Assembly (NCBI RefSeq): GCF_003970385.1
Contig: NZ_RXZH01000001.1
Span: 1,307,300 to 1,371,299 of the forward strand
Length of the DNA stretch: 64,000 nt
Reading direction: 5' to 3'
DNA from: Vibrio aquaticus
GTDB lineage: Bacteria > Pseudomonadota > Gammaproteobacteria > Enterobacterales > Vibrionaceae
A program made the position numbers and the translations under genes. Positions 8,740 through 17,325 of this stretch are shown in pieces; within the stretch, counting starts at the first letter, position 1, and each line of letters begins with the position of its first letter. Below the pieces are notes generated by a model. It was not told the DNA's origin. It worked only from the letters and a program-made list of their open reading frames with translations, and made no database searches.

Positions 8740-10005
8740 ATGACTGACGTGATCATTAAAGCTTCAAGAAACACTGAACATGCACCTATCTGCGAATACT
8801 CTACGCAGTCAGTGGCGTTCTCACACTACAACAACATCTCAGCGCAGTTGCCGATTGATGCAACAACGGGTGAAGTGGTTGTGGGTGGCGTGAAAGAGCA
8901 GGCACATCAATGTTTATTGAACATTAAAGCGATTGTGGAAAGTATCGATCATGTCATGGATGACGTTGTAAAACTCAATATCTTCGTGAAAAACATTGCG
9001 GATGTTGAAGCCATCGATGAAGCGTATCGCACGTTTTTCTCGGACTACATGCCAACACGCACGATCATTGCTGTTGCGGCTTTGCCAAACAGTGATGCAC
9101 TGGTTCAAATTGATGCGCTGATTTCAAACGGCGAGGGGACATACCCTCAAGAAGCTTGCGCCTTGATTAAACTGGCAAGAAACACCGAAGCGGCGCCATG
9201 TAACGCTCTTTCTACTCAGACTGTCGCGTTTTCTCACTACAACAATATTTCAGCTCAGTTGCCAATCGTACCTGAAACAGGGGATTTGGTAGAGGGCGGC
9301 GTGAAAGAGCAAACCGCGCAATGTTTGAGAAACGTAAAATCCATTTTAGAAAGTATTGATGTACCGTTCGATGACATCGTTAAGGCAACCATTCACGTAA
9401 CAGACCTTGCTGATGTGGACGCAGTGAATGAAGTTTACACCACTTTCTTCCCTGACTCGGCGATTGCGCGTACCGTCGCTTATGTACCGGCTCGTTCGAT
9501 TGTTGCGGTCGAAGCATTGCCAATGGAGGCGAAAGTACAAATCGATGTGGTGATTTCTCATGGTGATGGCACTCCACCGCAAGAAGTTGAAGATCGCCAC
9601 GGTATCGTGATTCGTGCCAACAACACCGCTGAAGCGCCGCTCAGCCCTTACTACACCCAAACGGTGGCGTTCTCTCACTACAACCATATTGCGGCGCAGC
9701 TACCGATCGATTTGGCAACGGGCAAGTTGCTTGAAGGTGGCGTACAGCAGCAAGCGAAGCAATGTTTAACCCATGTTCGTTCAATTGTCGAAAGCATCGG
9801 CCATGTGATGGATGATGTGGTTAAAGTGAACCTTCAACTTCGTGATATGGCAGACCTAGATGCTGTGAATGATGTGTACACTTCGTTCTTTGAGAACGAG
9901 CTGCCAGCAAGAACGGTGATTGGTGTGAGCGATATTCCTATGGGGGCAGCTGTCCAACTGGATGTGATTATTTCGAATGCTGAAGGCACGCCACCAGCCA
10001 AATAA
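8740..10005 (+). CDS. Triple tandem RidA/YjgF-domain protein
   Basis: A 421-aa protein built from three consecutive RidA (YjgF/YER057c/UK114) domains at about residues 1-138, 142-284 and 287-421. Canonical RidA is a single domain of about 130 aa that trimerises, with active sites at subunit interfaces that hydrolyse 2-aminoacrylate and other enamines/imines. Each repeat carries the family core (xISAQLPI...TG.....GGV..Q...CL..V..I.ES), and each keeps an Arg at the position of the catalytic Arg (R107, R252, R391). The second repeat has an extra segment, about 8 residues, duplicating ART/ARS-type text just before that Arg. One chain could therefore form a covalent pseudo-trimer. It stands alone, followed by its own terminator. 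Confidence 0.9.
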   Translation: MTDVIIKASRNTEHAPICEYSTQSVAFSHYNNISAQLPIDATTGEVVVGGVKEQAHQCLLNIKAIVESIDHVMDDVVKLNIFVKNIADVEAIDEAYRTFFSDYMPTRTIIAVAALPNSDALVQIDALISNGEGTYPQEACALIKLARNTEAAPCNALSTQTVAFSHYNNISAQLPIVPETGDLVEGGVKEQTAQCLRNVKSILESIDVPFDDIVKATIHVTDLADVDAVNEVYTTFFPDSAIARTVAYVPARSIVAVEALPMEAKVQIDVVISHGDGTPPQEVEDRHGIVIRANNTAEAPLSPYYTQTVAFSHYNHIAAQLPIDLATGKLLEGGVQQQAKQCLTHVRSIVESIGHVMDDVVKVNLQLRDMADLDAVNDVYTSFFENELPARTVIGVSDIPMGAAVQLDVIISNAEGTPPAK

Positions 10006-10030
10006 CATCACGTCATAGGTAATTATGAAT

Positions 10031-10063
10031 AAGGTGCGAGTTCTTTTTACTCGCACCTTTTTG
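10031..10063 (+). terminator. Intrinsic terminator of the triple-RidA gene
   Basis: AAGGTGCGAG (10031-10040) pairs with CTCGCACCTT (10050-10059), followed by a T run and further T-rich sequence. It is 25 bases after the stop codon. Confidence 0.9.
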
Positions 10064-10265
10064 TTTTTATCGGCTTTTATTTGACTTGTTATTCGATTTG
10101 GTTGAGTGAGAAATGCGAGTCAAAAGGATATACCCCAAAACGGTGTTTGATGAGGGAGAAGTATCGTTAAGTCATGATTTGCAACACTGATTTCATCACC
10201 TAGTTTTATCAAAACACTGTATAATTTATAACAAGCGTGTGTAACTTGGATTTTTTACCAACCTA

Positions 10266-12200
10266 ATGTCAAACAAAGCGACGACTGTATTTCTGTTTAT
10301 GTCACTTTCACTGCTGCTTGTAGTGACGTTAGAGGCGTTTCATTTCGAGCAACAAACGATCTCTTCGATGCATGATTCTCCCGTGGCGCTCTCTCCTCAA
10401 GAAAAGTTAGAACGAGTGAAGAAAAACCACCCGCTACTTTCGATTTACGACCTGGCATATCAGCAGCCGACTCAGGCGCTAGAACAACTCACCCAATGGC
10501 AATCTCAACAGCTACATGCGTCGACGACAGTTGAACAGATTTTTACCTTATGGATTCAGCGTGCTGCTGCAAAAAATCAACCCGAGACCATCAAAGAGAT
10601 AGACAAAGAGTTACGCGCACTTGCTCAAACTCACGACATACATTGGTTGAATGCGAAACTGGACGTTGAACAAGCGTATCGCAAAATTAAACAAGGCACC
10701 TACGCTCAAGGTATTCAGTTGGTGACCGATGCGATTTCGTATGCTGAAGCGATACGTGCCGAGTTTCTATTACTTGAGGCCTATAACACGGCAGGCATCT
10801 TATACAATGCGAACAACCAGCTCAAGCAGGCCCAGAAATACTTTATGAAAGGGGCTGAGCTCGGCCAAAAATATCCTAACAATGAATATAACGCCCGTTT
10901 CAACAATAATTTAGGTTTGCTTTATGTTCACTCTGAACAGTGGCCCCGAGCCATCGAGTATTTAAAGAAAGCTGAAGCCATTTATGCCAGGTCTCAGTTT
11001 GCACAGCCTGAAAGTCTGCTGATCATTTTGATGAATCAATCTTATGTTTATAACCAACTTGGAGAAGTGACGTTATCACGCGAAGCCTATGAAAAAGGAT
11101 TGCAGTACGTTCGAGAAGATACGCCCGCGTATTACAAGATTGTCCAAATCAAGTCTTTGGCGAGGCTGCAGCTTCTAGAAGGCAGTGCGCAGCAAGCCAG
11201 TCAAACCGCACAAACGTGCATTAATACGGATGCCATTGATCGTTTTCCAAAGCAAAAAGGTATTTGTCAGTTGGAATACGCACTTGCTATGTCTGAACTG
11301 GGTCATATTGAACGTGCCCATGAAGCCATTGTTGAAAGCATCGGAACGTTTGTCGCCATCGAGCATCAGCGTTGGTTGATAAAAAGTCACTTAATCCTCG
11401 GTGACATTCTTGAAAAGCAAGGTGAGTACGAGCAAGCACTCAATGTTTACAAAAACTATCATGCTCAAGAACGTGATCAGATCCTCGCGGAAATTCACCT
11501 GCTTAAAACGGCCTTCGAAGTGGAAGAGATAGAGCGTGAACGTGATTTACTCGATGTGCAAAACGATCTCAAAGAGTTGGAAAAAGGCATCAGTGAGCAA
11601 CGTCTTCGTGTTTTGTATACCTGGCTTGCGATTGTCGCAGTCATCGCGTTATGGGTAGTAAGGCGCTGGAAAAAAGAGAAAAAACGCAGCCAACACTTAC
11701 ATGATCTGTCTTACAAAGACGCTTTAACCCGAGTCGGTAACCGCCGCTTGTATCATAGAGAACTTGAGCATCCGACGTTGCTCGATGCAAACCTGAATTA
11801 CCGAGTGACGTTAATTGATCTCGATTGGTTTAAATCAGTCAACGACAACTATGGGCATGAGGTCGGCGATGCGGTACTGACTGAAACGGCCAGCAGGTTG
11901 AAAGCCAAGCTCACCGACAAAGAGTTGATTGTTCGTTGGGGTGGAGAAGAGTTTTTATTGTTGTTGGAAGCGAACAATGACTACCAAGTTCGAGCTCAAA
12001 GCCTAGTGGATGCGATTAATAGCAAGCCATACAGCCTAAAAGAGTTGGAACTGAATGTGTCGATCTCGTTAGGGGCGAGTCATCCTGCGTCTTTGGCGGC
12101 GCTTAAACGTTCGCAGCATGCATTTCAGGTGGCAGATGAGTGTCTTTATCAAGCCAAAGATCAAGGACGAAATCAGAGGGTGATGCCTGAAGAACTATAA
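10266..12200 (+). CDS. Membrane-bound TPR-GGDEF protein (diguanylate cyclase)
   Basis: A 644-aa protein with an N-terminal hydrophobic anchor (residues 6-24) and a long extracytoplasmic helical region of TPR-like repeats (about 60-430). A coiled coil leads into a second membrane helix near 453-470, then a cytoplasmic GGDEF domain. The active-site loop reads GGEEF at residues 559-563 and the NRRLYHREL/DLDWFKSVND motifs are intact, so it should make c-di-GMP from two GTP. The TPR part probably senses a periplasmic protein or peptide cue. No partner gene adjoins it. The ATG at 10266 gives the full N-terminal anchor. Confidence 0.9.
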   Translation: MSNKATTVFLFMSLSLLLVVTLEAFHFEQQTISSMHDSPVALSPQEKLERVKKNHPLLSIYDLAYQQPTQALEQLTQWQSQQLHASTTVEQIFTLWIQRAAAKNQPETIKEIDKELRALAQTHDIHWLNAKLDVEQAYRKIKQGTYAQGIQLVTDAISYAEAIRAEFLLLEAYNTAGILYNANNQLKQAQKYFMKGAELGQKYPNNEYNARFNNNLGLLYVHSEQWPRAIEYLKKAEAIYARSQFAQPESLLIILMNQSYVYNQLGEVTLSREAYEKGLQYVREDTPAYYKIVQIKSLARLQLLEGSAQQASQTAQTCINTDAIDRFPKQKGICQLEYALAMSELGHIERAHEAIVESIGTFVAIEHQRWLIKSHLILGDILEKQGEYEQALNVYKNYHAQERDQILAEIHLLKTAFEVEEIERERDLLDVQNDLKELEKGISEQRLRVLYTWLAIVAVIALWVVRRWKKEKKRSQHLHDLSYKDALTRVGNRRLYHRELEHPTLLDANLNYRVTLIDLDWFKSVNDNYGHEVGDAVLTETASRLKAKLTDKELIVRWGGEEFLLLLEANNDYQVRAQSLVDAINSKPYSLKELELNVSISLGASHPASLAALKRSQHAFQVADECLYQAKDQGRNQRVMPEEL

Positions 12201-12221
12201 AGCCGGCGCAGAGGCCGGCTT
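12200..12221. terminator. GC-rich hairpin between convergent genes
   Basis: AAGCCGGC (12200-12207) pairs with GCCGGCTT (12214-12221) over a six-base loop. It lies between the stop of the GGDEF gene and the stop of the convergent small gene. T tracts are short on both sides, so it is a weak bidirectional terminator candidate. Confidence 0.5.
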
Positions 12222-12227
12222 GAGTCA

Positions 12228-12476
12228 TTAGTGTGTACGCTTAGGGCCGTTACGCACTAAGTCTTGACCTGTTTGGAATACTTCTTCGGTCACCCAACGG
12301 CCAAGAATCAGTTGGTGCTTGTCATCAAGCACGGCTACAAAACGGCGACCATCGCTATTGTTCGTCGCTAATACAACGCCTTCCGCATTGTTTAGGCCAA
12401 GAACGCCGCTTTCAACTGCAATAAGGAATGCCTCTAGCTCTGTTAGATCGGCAATAATCTTGTCGTCTTTAATCAT
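12228..12476 (-). CDS. Small conserved-looking hypothetical protein (82 aa)
   Basis: I do not recognise the family. The protein is soluble with no signal peptide. It starts MIKDDKIIADLTELEAFLIA and has a central strand-rich stretch (LATNNSDGRRFVAVLDDKHQ) and a basic C terminus. It is convergent with the GGDEF gene. About 236 bases upstream separate it from the divergent export operon, enough for promoters in both directions. The coherent codon use and compact spacing support it being real. Confidence 0.6.
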   Translation of the reverse strand: MIKDDKIIADLTELEAFLIAVESGVLGLNNAEGVVLATNNSDGRRFVAVLDDKHQLILGRWVTEEVFQTGQDLVRNGPKRTH

Positions 12477-12712
12477 CTTTACTATCCATCTATCCGCTTA
12501 CCACGTTAGGCAAGCTGCTTCGAAATTACGGGTTACTTTAACGATCATAGCTCTAAATTACTACTCTCGGACGGACCGAGTTGAACATTTGCTCACCATT
12601 CAATCCAGAATCTTTCCATTCACGCCGTTATTTGTTCATTCATCGCATTCATCAGCAGCGTGTTCTTATCCTCGATAGAGTGTTTCCATCAAACAAAGCA
12701 AGGATGAGAAAC

Positions 12713-13357
12713 ATGAAAACACGTACTTTAGCAACTCTATGTTCACTAAGCTTACTGGCAGCGACTTACGTTACAGCGGCTCCATCAGAAGCGATCATTG
12801 CGCAATACAATCAAGCAGCAGAAGGTGATGAAGATAAAGTTGAACAGGTTTACCAAGAGTTGGATGCGCAAATTAAAGACCAAGGCGCTGACCCACTCAG
12901 CTTAGTCTACTTGGGCAGCACTCAAACCTTGATGGGCCGTGATGCGTTCATGCCTTGGAACAAAATGAAGTACACCGAGCAAGGGCTAGCGACGATCAGC
13001 AAAGGGTTAGATCTTCTCAATTCTCAACCGAAAGGACTTGAAGATCAGCAAATTCGTCAAGGTTTACCTGAATTTCTGCTCGCCAGATCGATCGCCGCAG
13101 CGACGTTTACCTCATTGCCAGATATGTTTAACCACTTCGACAGAGGCTACGAGATCTTCCTAGACCTATTGGCAGACAACACGTTTACTACTCAACACTA
13201 CGATGCGATTTCGTGGGTATACATCTACGCGATTCAAGCTGCATTACGTGCTGAAGACAGACCCCAAGCTCAGAAGTGGCTTGAAGAAATGCAAACTCAA
13301 CAGCCGAATCACCCAATGACTTTGCAGGCTACAGCCATTGTTGAACAAGCAGCTTAG
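12713..13357 (+). CDS. Exported helical (TPR-like) protein, first gene of the ABC/LytSR operon
   Basis: A 214-aa protein with a clear Sec signal peptide (MKTRTLATLC core, cleavage near TAA after about residue 22). The mature part looks all-helical, with repeat-like segments (LVYLGSTQTLMGRDAFMPWN, then a C-terminal ALRAEDRPQAQKWLEEM typical of TPR-type helices). I chose the ATG at 12713 because AAGGA lies a few bases upstream and it restores a signal peptide; an upstream ATG in frame at 12581 would bury it. No function is recognised. It is directly followed by the ATPase gene and probably acts as a periplasmic accessory factor. Confidence 0.8.
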   Translation: MKTRTLATLCSLSLLAATYVTAAPSEAIIAQYNQAAEGDEDKVEQVYQELDAQIKDQGADPLSLVYLGSTQTLMGRDAFMPWNKMKYTEQGLATISKGLDLLNSQPKGLEDQQIRQGLPEFLLARSIAAATFTSLPDMFNHFDRGYEIFLDLLADNTFTTQHYDAISWVYIYAIQAALRAEDRPQAQKWLEEMQTQQPNHPMTLQATAIVEQAA

Positions 13358-13366
13358 GTGGGCGTT

Positions 13367-14050
13367 ATGATCAAATTTTCAGGAATTAGAAAGCACTATC
13401 AGATGGGGCATCAGACCGTTGAAGCACTGAGTGATGTCGCTGGAGAGATACGAACAGGAGAAATGGTGGCACTTTGCGGTCCTTCAGGCTCAGGAAAAAG
13501 TACCTTACTGAATATTCTCGGTTTGTTGGATATGGATTACCAAGGAGAGATTACGTTATCAGGTAACGCTTACCCTAAAGATCCGCGTCAAGCTGCGTTA
13601 CTAAGAAGAACGCAACTCGGGTTTGTGTTTCAAAAGTTTAATCTTGTTCCGGTGATGAGTGCGTGGGAAAACATCGCCTACCCATTGATGCTGAACGGCT
13701 ACTCGTTGGCAGAGCAAAAGCAGCGAGCGGAAGAGTTGTTAGACAGAGTCGGCCTACTTGATTTGAAAGATCACCGACCAGACAACTTATCGGGCGGTCA
13801 GCAGCAACGAGTCGCCATAGCTCGAGCCTTAGTACACAAGCCGCAACTGGTCATTGCTGATGAGCCAACTGCAAGCTTAGATAGCCAGACAGCAACGACT
13901 GTCATTGACCTGATGAAAAGCTTAGGTCATGAAATGGGTACAACCTTTATTGTTGCTACTCATGACCCACGCATGGCGACCCAGTGTGATCGCACGATTG
14001 AACTGGTGGATGGCATGATTCAAACGGAGGTGATGCAATGGGCAAGCTAA
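13367..14050 (+). CDS. ABC transporter ATPase of the LolD/MacB type
   Basis: A 227-aa nucleotide-binding protein: Walker A GPSGSGKST (about 38-46), Q-loop VFQKFNL, signature LSGGQQQR (141-148), Walker B LVIADEP (161-167), and the switch His in VATHDP. This pattern (FNLVPVMSAWEN) belongs to the LolD/MacB/FtsE class, which powers extraction or mechanotransmission rather than import. The ATG at 13367 is preferred over a GTG at 13358 because AGGTGGG lies just upstream. The 3' end overlaps the permease gene by 13 bases. Confidence 0.9.
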   Translation: MIKFSGIRKHYQMGHQTVEALSDVAGEIRTGEMVALCGPSGSGKSTLLNILGLLDMDYQGEITLSGNAYPKDPRQAALLRRTQLGFVFQKFNLVPVMSAWENIAYPLMLNGYSLAEQKQRAEELLDRVGLLDLKDHRPDNLSGGQQQRVAIARALVHKPQLVIADEPTASLDSQTATTVIDLMKSLGHEMGTTFIVATHDPRMATQCDRTIELVDGMIQTEVMQWAS

Positions 14051-15297
14051 TTCCTGATTCATTGCGTTTTTCGTTTTTAAACCTGCAACGCAATGGGAGA
14101 AGAAGCCTTCTTTCAGTGTTAATCATTGCCATCGCAGTGTTCGCACTCACGGCCGCTGGTGGTTTTGGGCTTTACACCTATGAGTCGCTAAAAGAGTCAA
14201 CGGCGCGAGATGTCGGCCACTTGACCATTAGTCAGCCTGATTACTTTGAAAGTGATGAAGAGATGCCGCTTTCAAATGGACTCAGTGGCTCAGATGACAT
14301 CATTCAACGTTTAGTAGCGCACGATGACATTCGAGGCGTGCAACCAAGAATTGACTTTACCGGACTGGTTTCCAATGGCAACAAGTCAACGATCTTTGTT
14401 GGTATTGGCGTCAACGAACGTGAATTTGATATGAAAGGACCGTTTCTTGATGTACGCGACGGAAAAACGCTGTCAAGCATTCACTCGTCACGTTATCAGG
14501 CCGATGAGCCTCAGGTGATGCTGGGTGTAGACCTGGCAAGAAACCTTAATGTGTCACCGGGAGATTGGGTTACGTTACTGGCGACAACCAGTGATGGTGC
14601 GCTGAATGCCTATGACTATAAGGTGCGGGGTATCTATTCCACCGGTGTGCCTGAATTGGATAAACGCCAGCTCTACATTCATATCGCCTCTGCGCAAGAT
14701 CTGCTCGTGACCGATAAAGTCAGCACTCTTTCGGTGTTCTTATTTGAGACTGAATTGACCAAGGTAAATCAAACTTGGGTAACTGAGCAGCTGTCGAAGA
14801 TGACCTTACCTCAAGAGGTGAGTGTAACACCGTGGCAAGAAAGGGCGTTTTTCTACACCAAGGTCAAGGATTTATACGATCGCATTTTTGGCATCATGGG
14901 GGCGGTGATGGCATTGGTGGTGTTTGTTGCTTTGTTTAATACCATGACCATGTCAGTGACGGAACGAACTCGAGAAATCGGTACCTTGTCGGCACTGGGC
15001 ACGTATCCGAGCGAAATTGTGCGTGGCTTTATTCAAGAATCCGCTCTACTCGCCGCGATTGGTGCGTTACTTGGCGGTGTTGCAAGCTTACTGACTAGCG
15101 CCTTGTTAATGGTTGTCGATGTGCAAATGCCGCCACCTCCAGGTCGCACAGAAGGCTACCCACTGAACATCTACTTTTCGTTTGAACTCTTCGCTGTTAC
15201 TGCATTGGGCGTAATGGCTATCTGTATCGCTGCGGCTTGGATATCTGCATCAAAAGGCGTGAAAAAGCCAATTACGGAGGCGCTAATCTATGTTTAA
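14038..15297 (+). CDS. FtsX/MacB-type ABC permease
   Basis: A 419-aa permease with the four-helix FtsX/LolCE/MacB layout: helix 1 at about 20-40, a large periplasmic domain (about 45-275), and three more helices at about 285-310, 335-365 and 385-410. The segment FNTMTMSVTERTREIGTLSALG after the second helix is the FtsX-family hallmark. Such permeases extract lipoproteins or move substrates across the periplasm with a LolD-like ATPase. It overlaps the ATPase gene upstream and the LolA-like gene downstream, so the parts are very likely a single machine. Confidence 0.9.
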   Translation: MGKLIPDSLRFSFLNLQRNGRRSLLSVLIIAIAVFALTAAGGFGLYTYESLKESTARDVGHLTISQPDYFESDEEMPLSNGLSGSDDIIQRLVAHDDIRGVQPRIDFTGLVSNGNKSTIFVGIGVNEREFDMKGPFLDVRDGKTLSSIHSSRYQADEPQVMLGVDLARNLNVSPGDWVTLLATTSDGALNAYDYKVRGIYSTGVPELDKRQLYIHIASAQDLLVTDKVSTLSVFLFETELTKVNQTWVTEQLSKMTLPQEVSVTPWQERAFFYTKVKDLYDRIFGIMGAVMALVVFVALFNTMTMSVTERTREIGTLSALGTYPSEIVRGFIQESALLAAIGALLGGVASLLTSALLMVVDVQMPPPPGRTEGYPLNIYFSFELFAVTALGVMAICIAAAWISASKGVKKPITEALIYV

Positions 15298-16060
15298 TTC
15301 ATTCAAAAATTACCTGGTTGGTGCTGCGCTTATTCTCAGCCCGTCGCTTTGGGTCAGTAATGTGTGGGCGAACGATGTGGTTCAGATGGTACACAACGCG
15401 GACCAATATCGACTTGAGGCTAAATCCGCCAAGGTGGTCTCTTTGGTGAGCTTATATGAACATCATCAACTGGATAAAACTCGTAAATACAGCGTTTACA
15501 CTCGCCCAAACAGAGAGTCTTTGGTGCTGTTTAAGTCAGAAGTAGAAGCAGGGCAAAAGATGCTGATGCTTGGAGATAACTACTGGTTAGTGATGCCGAA
15601 AAGTCGCCGTCCGATTCGTATTACCCCAATGCAAAAGTTATTGGGTGAAGCCTCGGTGGGTGATATATCGACCTTAACTTGGAGTGAAGATTATTCAGCC
15701 ACACTGGTTGATGTTGAGTCACTGGACATTGACGGGGAGACTGTCGAAGCGAACCTACTTTCGTTGGTGGCAACCACTAAAGGGGCAAGCTATCAAAAAA
15801 TCGACCTTTGGTTAAACAAACAATCCGACTTCCCAATCAAAGCCGATCTTTACTTGCGCTCAGGTAAGTTGGCGAAGCAGGCGTGGTTTAAGGCTGGTGA
15901 GCGAAACGGCCAAACACGGGTAACGGCAATGACCTTGCTGGATCAAATCCAACCAGCGAAAAAGACCGTGATTGAATACCAAGAAATTACCGAGGTGGAA
16001 TTGGCTGACAAATACTATAACCCCGCTTATCTCACTCGAAATGCGCTGGCAGAGTTGTAA
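15290..16060 (+). CDS. LolA-like outer-membrane lipoprotein-sorting protein
   Basis: A 256-aa exported protein. The signal peptide covers about residues 1-27 (cleavage near VWA-ND). The mature part has the LolA/LolB-like incomplete-barrel pattern of the outer-membrane lipoprotein-sorting family: KVVSLVSLYEHH, SLVLFKSEVEAGQKMLMLGDNYWLVMPKSRRPIRI, then DFPIKADLYLRSGKLAKQAWF. Proteins of this class carry hydrophobic cargo across the periplasm beside RND or ABC exporters. It overlaps the permease gene by eight bases and precedes an outer-membrane barrel gene, so it probably links the two. Confidence 0.85.
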   Translation: MFNSFKNYLVGAALILSPSLWVSNVWANDVVQMVHNADQYRLEAKSAKVVSLVSLYEHHQLDKTRKYSVYTRPNRESLVLFKSEVEAGQKMLMLGDNYWLVMPKSRRPIRITPMQKLLGEASVGDISTLTWSEDYSATLVDVESLDIDGETVEANLLSLVATTKGASYQKIDLWLNKQSDFPIKADLYLRSGKLAKQAWFKAGERNGQTRVTAMTLLDQIQPAKKTVIEYQEITEVELADKYYNPAYLTRNALAEL

Positions 16061-16062
16061 CC

Positions 16063-17325
16063 ATGAACAAACACACTTGGTATTGCGGACTCTTGCTTTG
16101 GTCGAGCTTCTCGATGGCTCAAAGCGTGCAAGTCGATTGGGACTACACCATCAGCGCTAGCGCAGCAAAGCATAGAGACTCGATGTTGTTTGGAAGTGCT
16201 GAAACCGATCGTAGTGAATCAATGGATGCGTTACTTGACGTAGAGCTGGGCTGGAAGGGGTTTACTGGCTTAGTTGCTCTGAAAGCCAATGATATTTATC
16301 ACTCTGATTCTGACCAGTCATTTGATAGCGAGCTGATTATCCAAGAGCTGTTTTGGCAAGGTAGCGTGTTCGATGACGCCGTGGATCTGACTTTGGGTAA
16401 GGTAAGACTGGATTGGGGGGTAGGTTATGGCTATCGACCTTTGGATCTATTCAAACCTTATCGACGCAATCCAGTGGGTATTCAGGTAGAAGAAGGTACC
16501 GGTGCAGCAGTCGCGTCTTACTTTGACGATTGGGGTGAATGGAGCTTGGTTTACAGCGACTCTTCTTGGACACAGCAAGATGGCAGCACCTTGGAAGAAG
16601 CGTCGGAGCAGCAAGGTATCGGTGTAAGGCGCTATGTCATGGCCGGAGATACCGAGTGGCAGGGTATCGCCTATTTTGATGATGTACGTAAAGGCTTAGT
16701 TGGTGGTTCGTTTGTCACTGTGTTTGACCATTCTTGGTCTGCTCATGGTTCTGCCGTCTACCAACGAGAGTATTTAGGCTACGAGCAAGGTGATATGGAC
16801 TCACCCGTTGACCTAGACGCTCAGCAACACGGATACCAAGCGTTAGTTGGCCTGAACTGGGCGAACGCCTATGGAAATCAGGTCATTCTAGAGTATTGGT
16901 ATGATAACCGAGGATGGAGCGACAGTGAGTGGCAGCATGCCTACCAACGAGTTGAAACGCTGAATAGTTCTTCACTTTATGACTCACTCAGTGATTCCTA
17001 CGCTCAGGGGCTTAATCACTCAAACTTGGTCGAGCACAACTTAATGTTTCACTGGTCTCTTGATTCCAGTAGCTGGAGCCAGTGGGAATGGTCGCAAGAG
17101 CGTCTTTGGCTGGAAGACCTTACCCCAACCTTGGATTTGCTTTACTCACCGCAAGATGGCGGCCTCATTATCACTCAATGGATCGACTATCGACTCTATG
17201 ATTCGGGTTCAGCATCCTTTTCTGCGGAATTTGCGGCTCGTTTTATGACGGGAAGCGACTCATCGCTATATGCAAACCTAGCAGATAGTCGTATGATTTT
17301 TATAAATTTAAAAGGGAAGTTCTAA
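16063..17325 (+). CDS. Predicted outer-membrane beta-barrel protein of the export operon
   Basis: A 420-aa protein with a signal peptide (cleavage near SMA-QS, residue 19). Alternating amphipathic strands rich in W/Y/F run to a C-terminal Phe (NLKGKF), the usual BAM recognition end. The motif LDWGVGYGYRPLDLFKPYRRNPVG resembles barrels found beside lipoprotein-sorting and RND-type exporters. It is a candidate outer-membrane receptor or channel for cargo brought by the LolA-like protein. The stop shares a base with the kinase ATG (TAATG). The assignment to the outer membrane is fairly sure; the function is not. Confidence 0.8.
   Translation: MNKHTWYCGLLLWSSFSMAQSVQVDWDYTISASAAKHRDSMLFGSAETDRSESMDALLDVELGWKGFTGLVALKANDIYHSDSDQSFDSELIIQELFWQGSVFDDAVDLTLGKVRLDWGVGYGYRPLDLFKPYRRNPVGIQVEEGTGAAVASYFDDWGEWSLVYSDSSWTQQDGSTLEEASEQQGIGVRRYVMAGDTEWQGIAYFDDVRKGLVGGSFVTVFDHSWSAHGSAVYQREYLGYEQGDMDSPVDLDAQQHGYQALVGLNWANAYGNQVILEYWYDNRGWSDSEWQHAYQRVETLNSSSLYDSLSDSYAQGLNHSNLVEHNLMFHWSLDSSSWSQWEWSQERLWLEDLTPTLDLLYSPQDGGLIITQWIDYRLYDSGSASFSAEFAARFMTGSDSSLYANLADSRMIFINLKGKF

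Noticed and set aside
9346..9687. Minus-strand ORF of 113 codons opposite the triple-RidA gene
   Set aside because: It is entirely inside a well-supported gene; the open frame reflects codon bias of the plus-strand repeats.
12581..12712. Longer N terminus for the exported TPR-like protein
   Set aside because: Starting at 12581 would place 44 residues before a good signal peptide; the ATG at 12713 has a ribosome site and makes sense.
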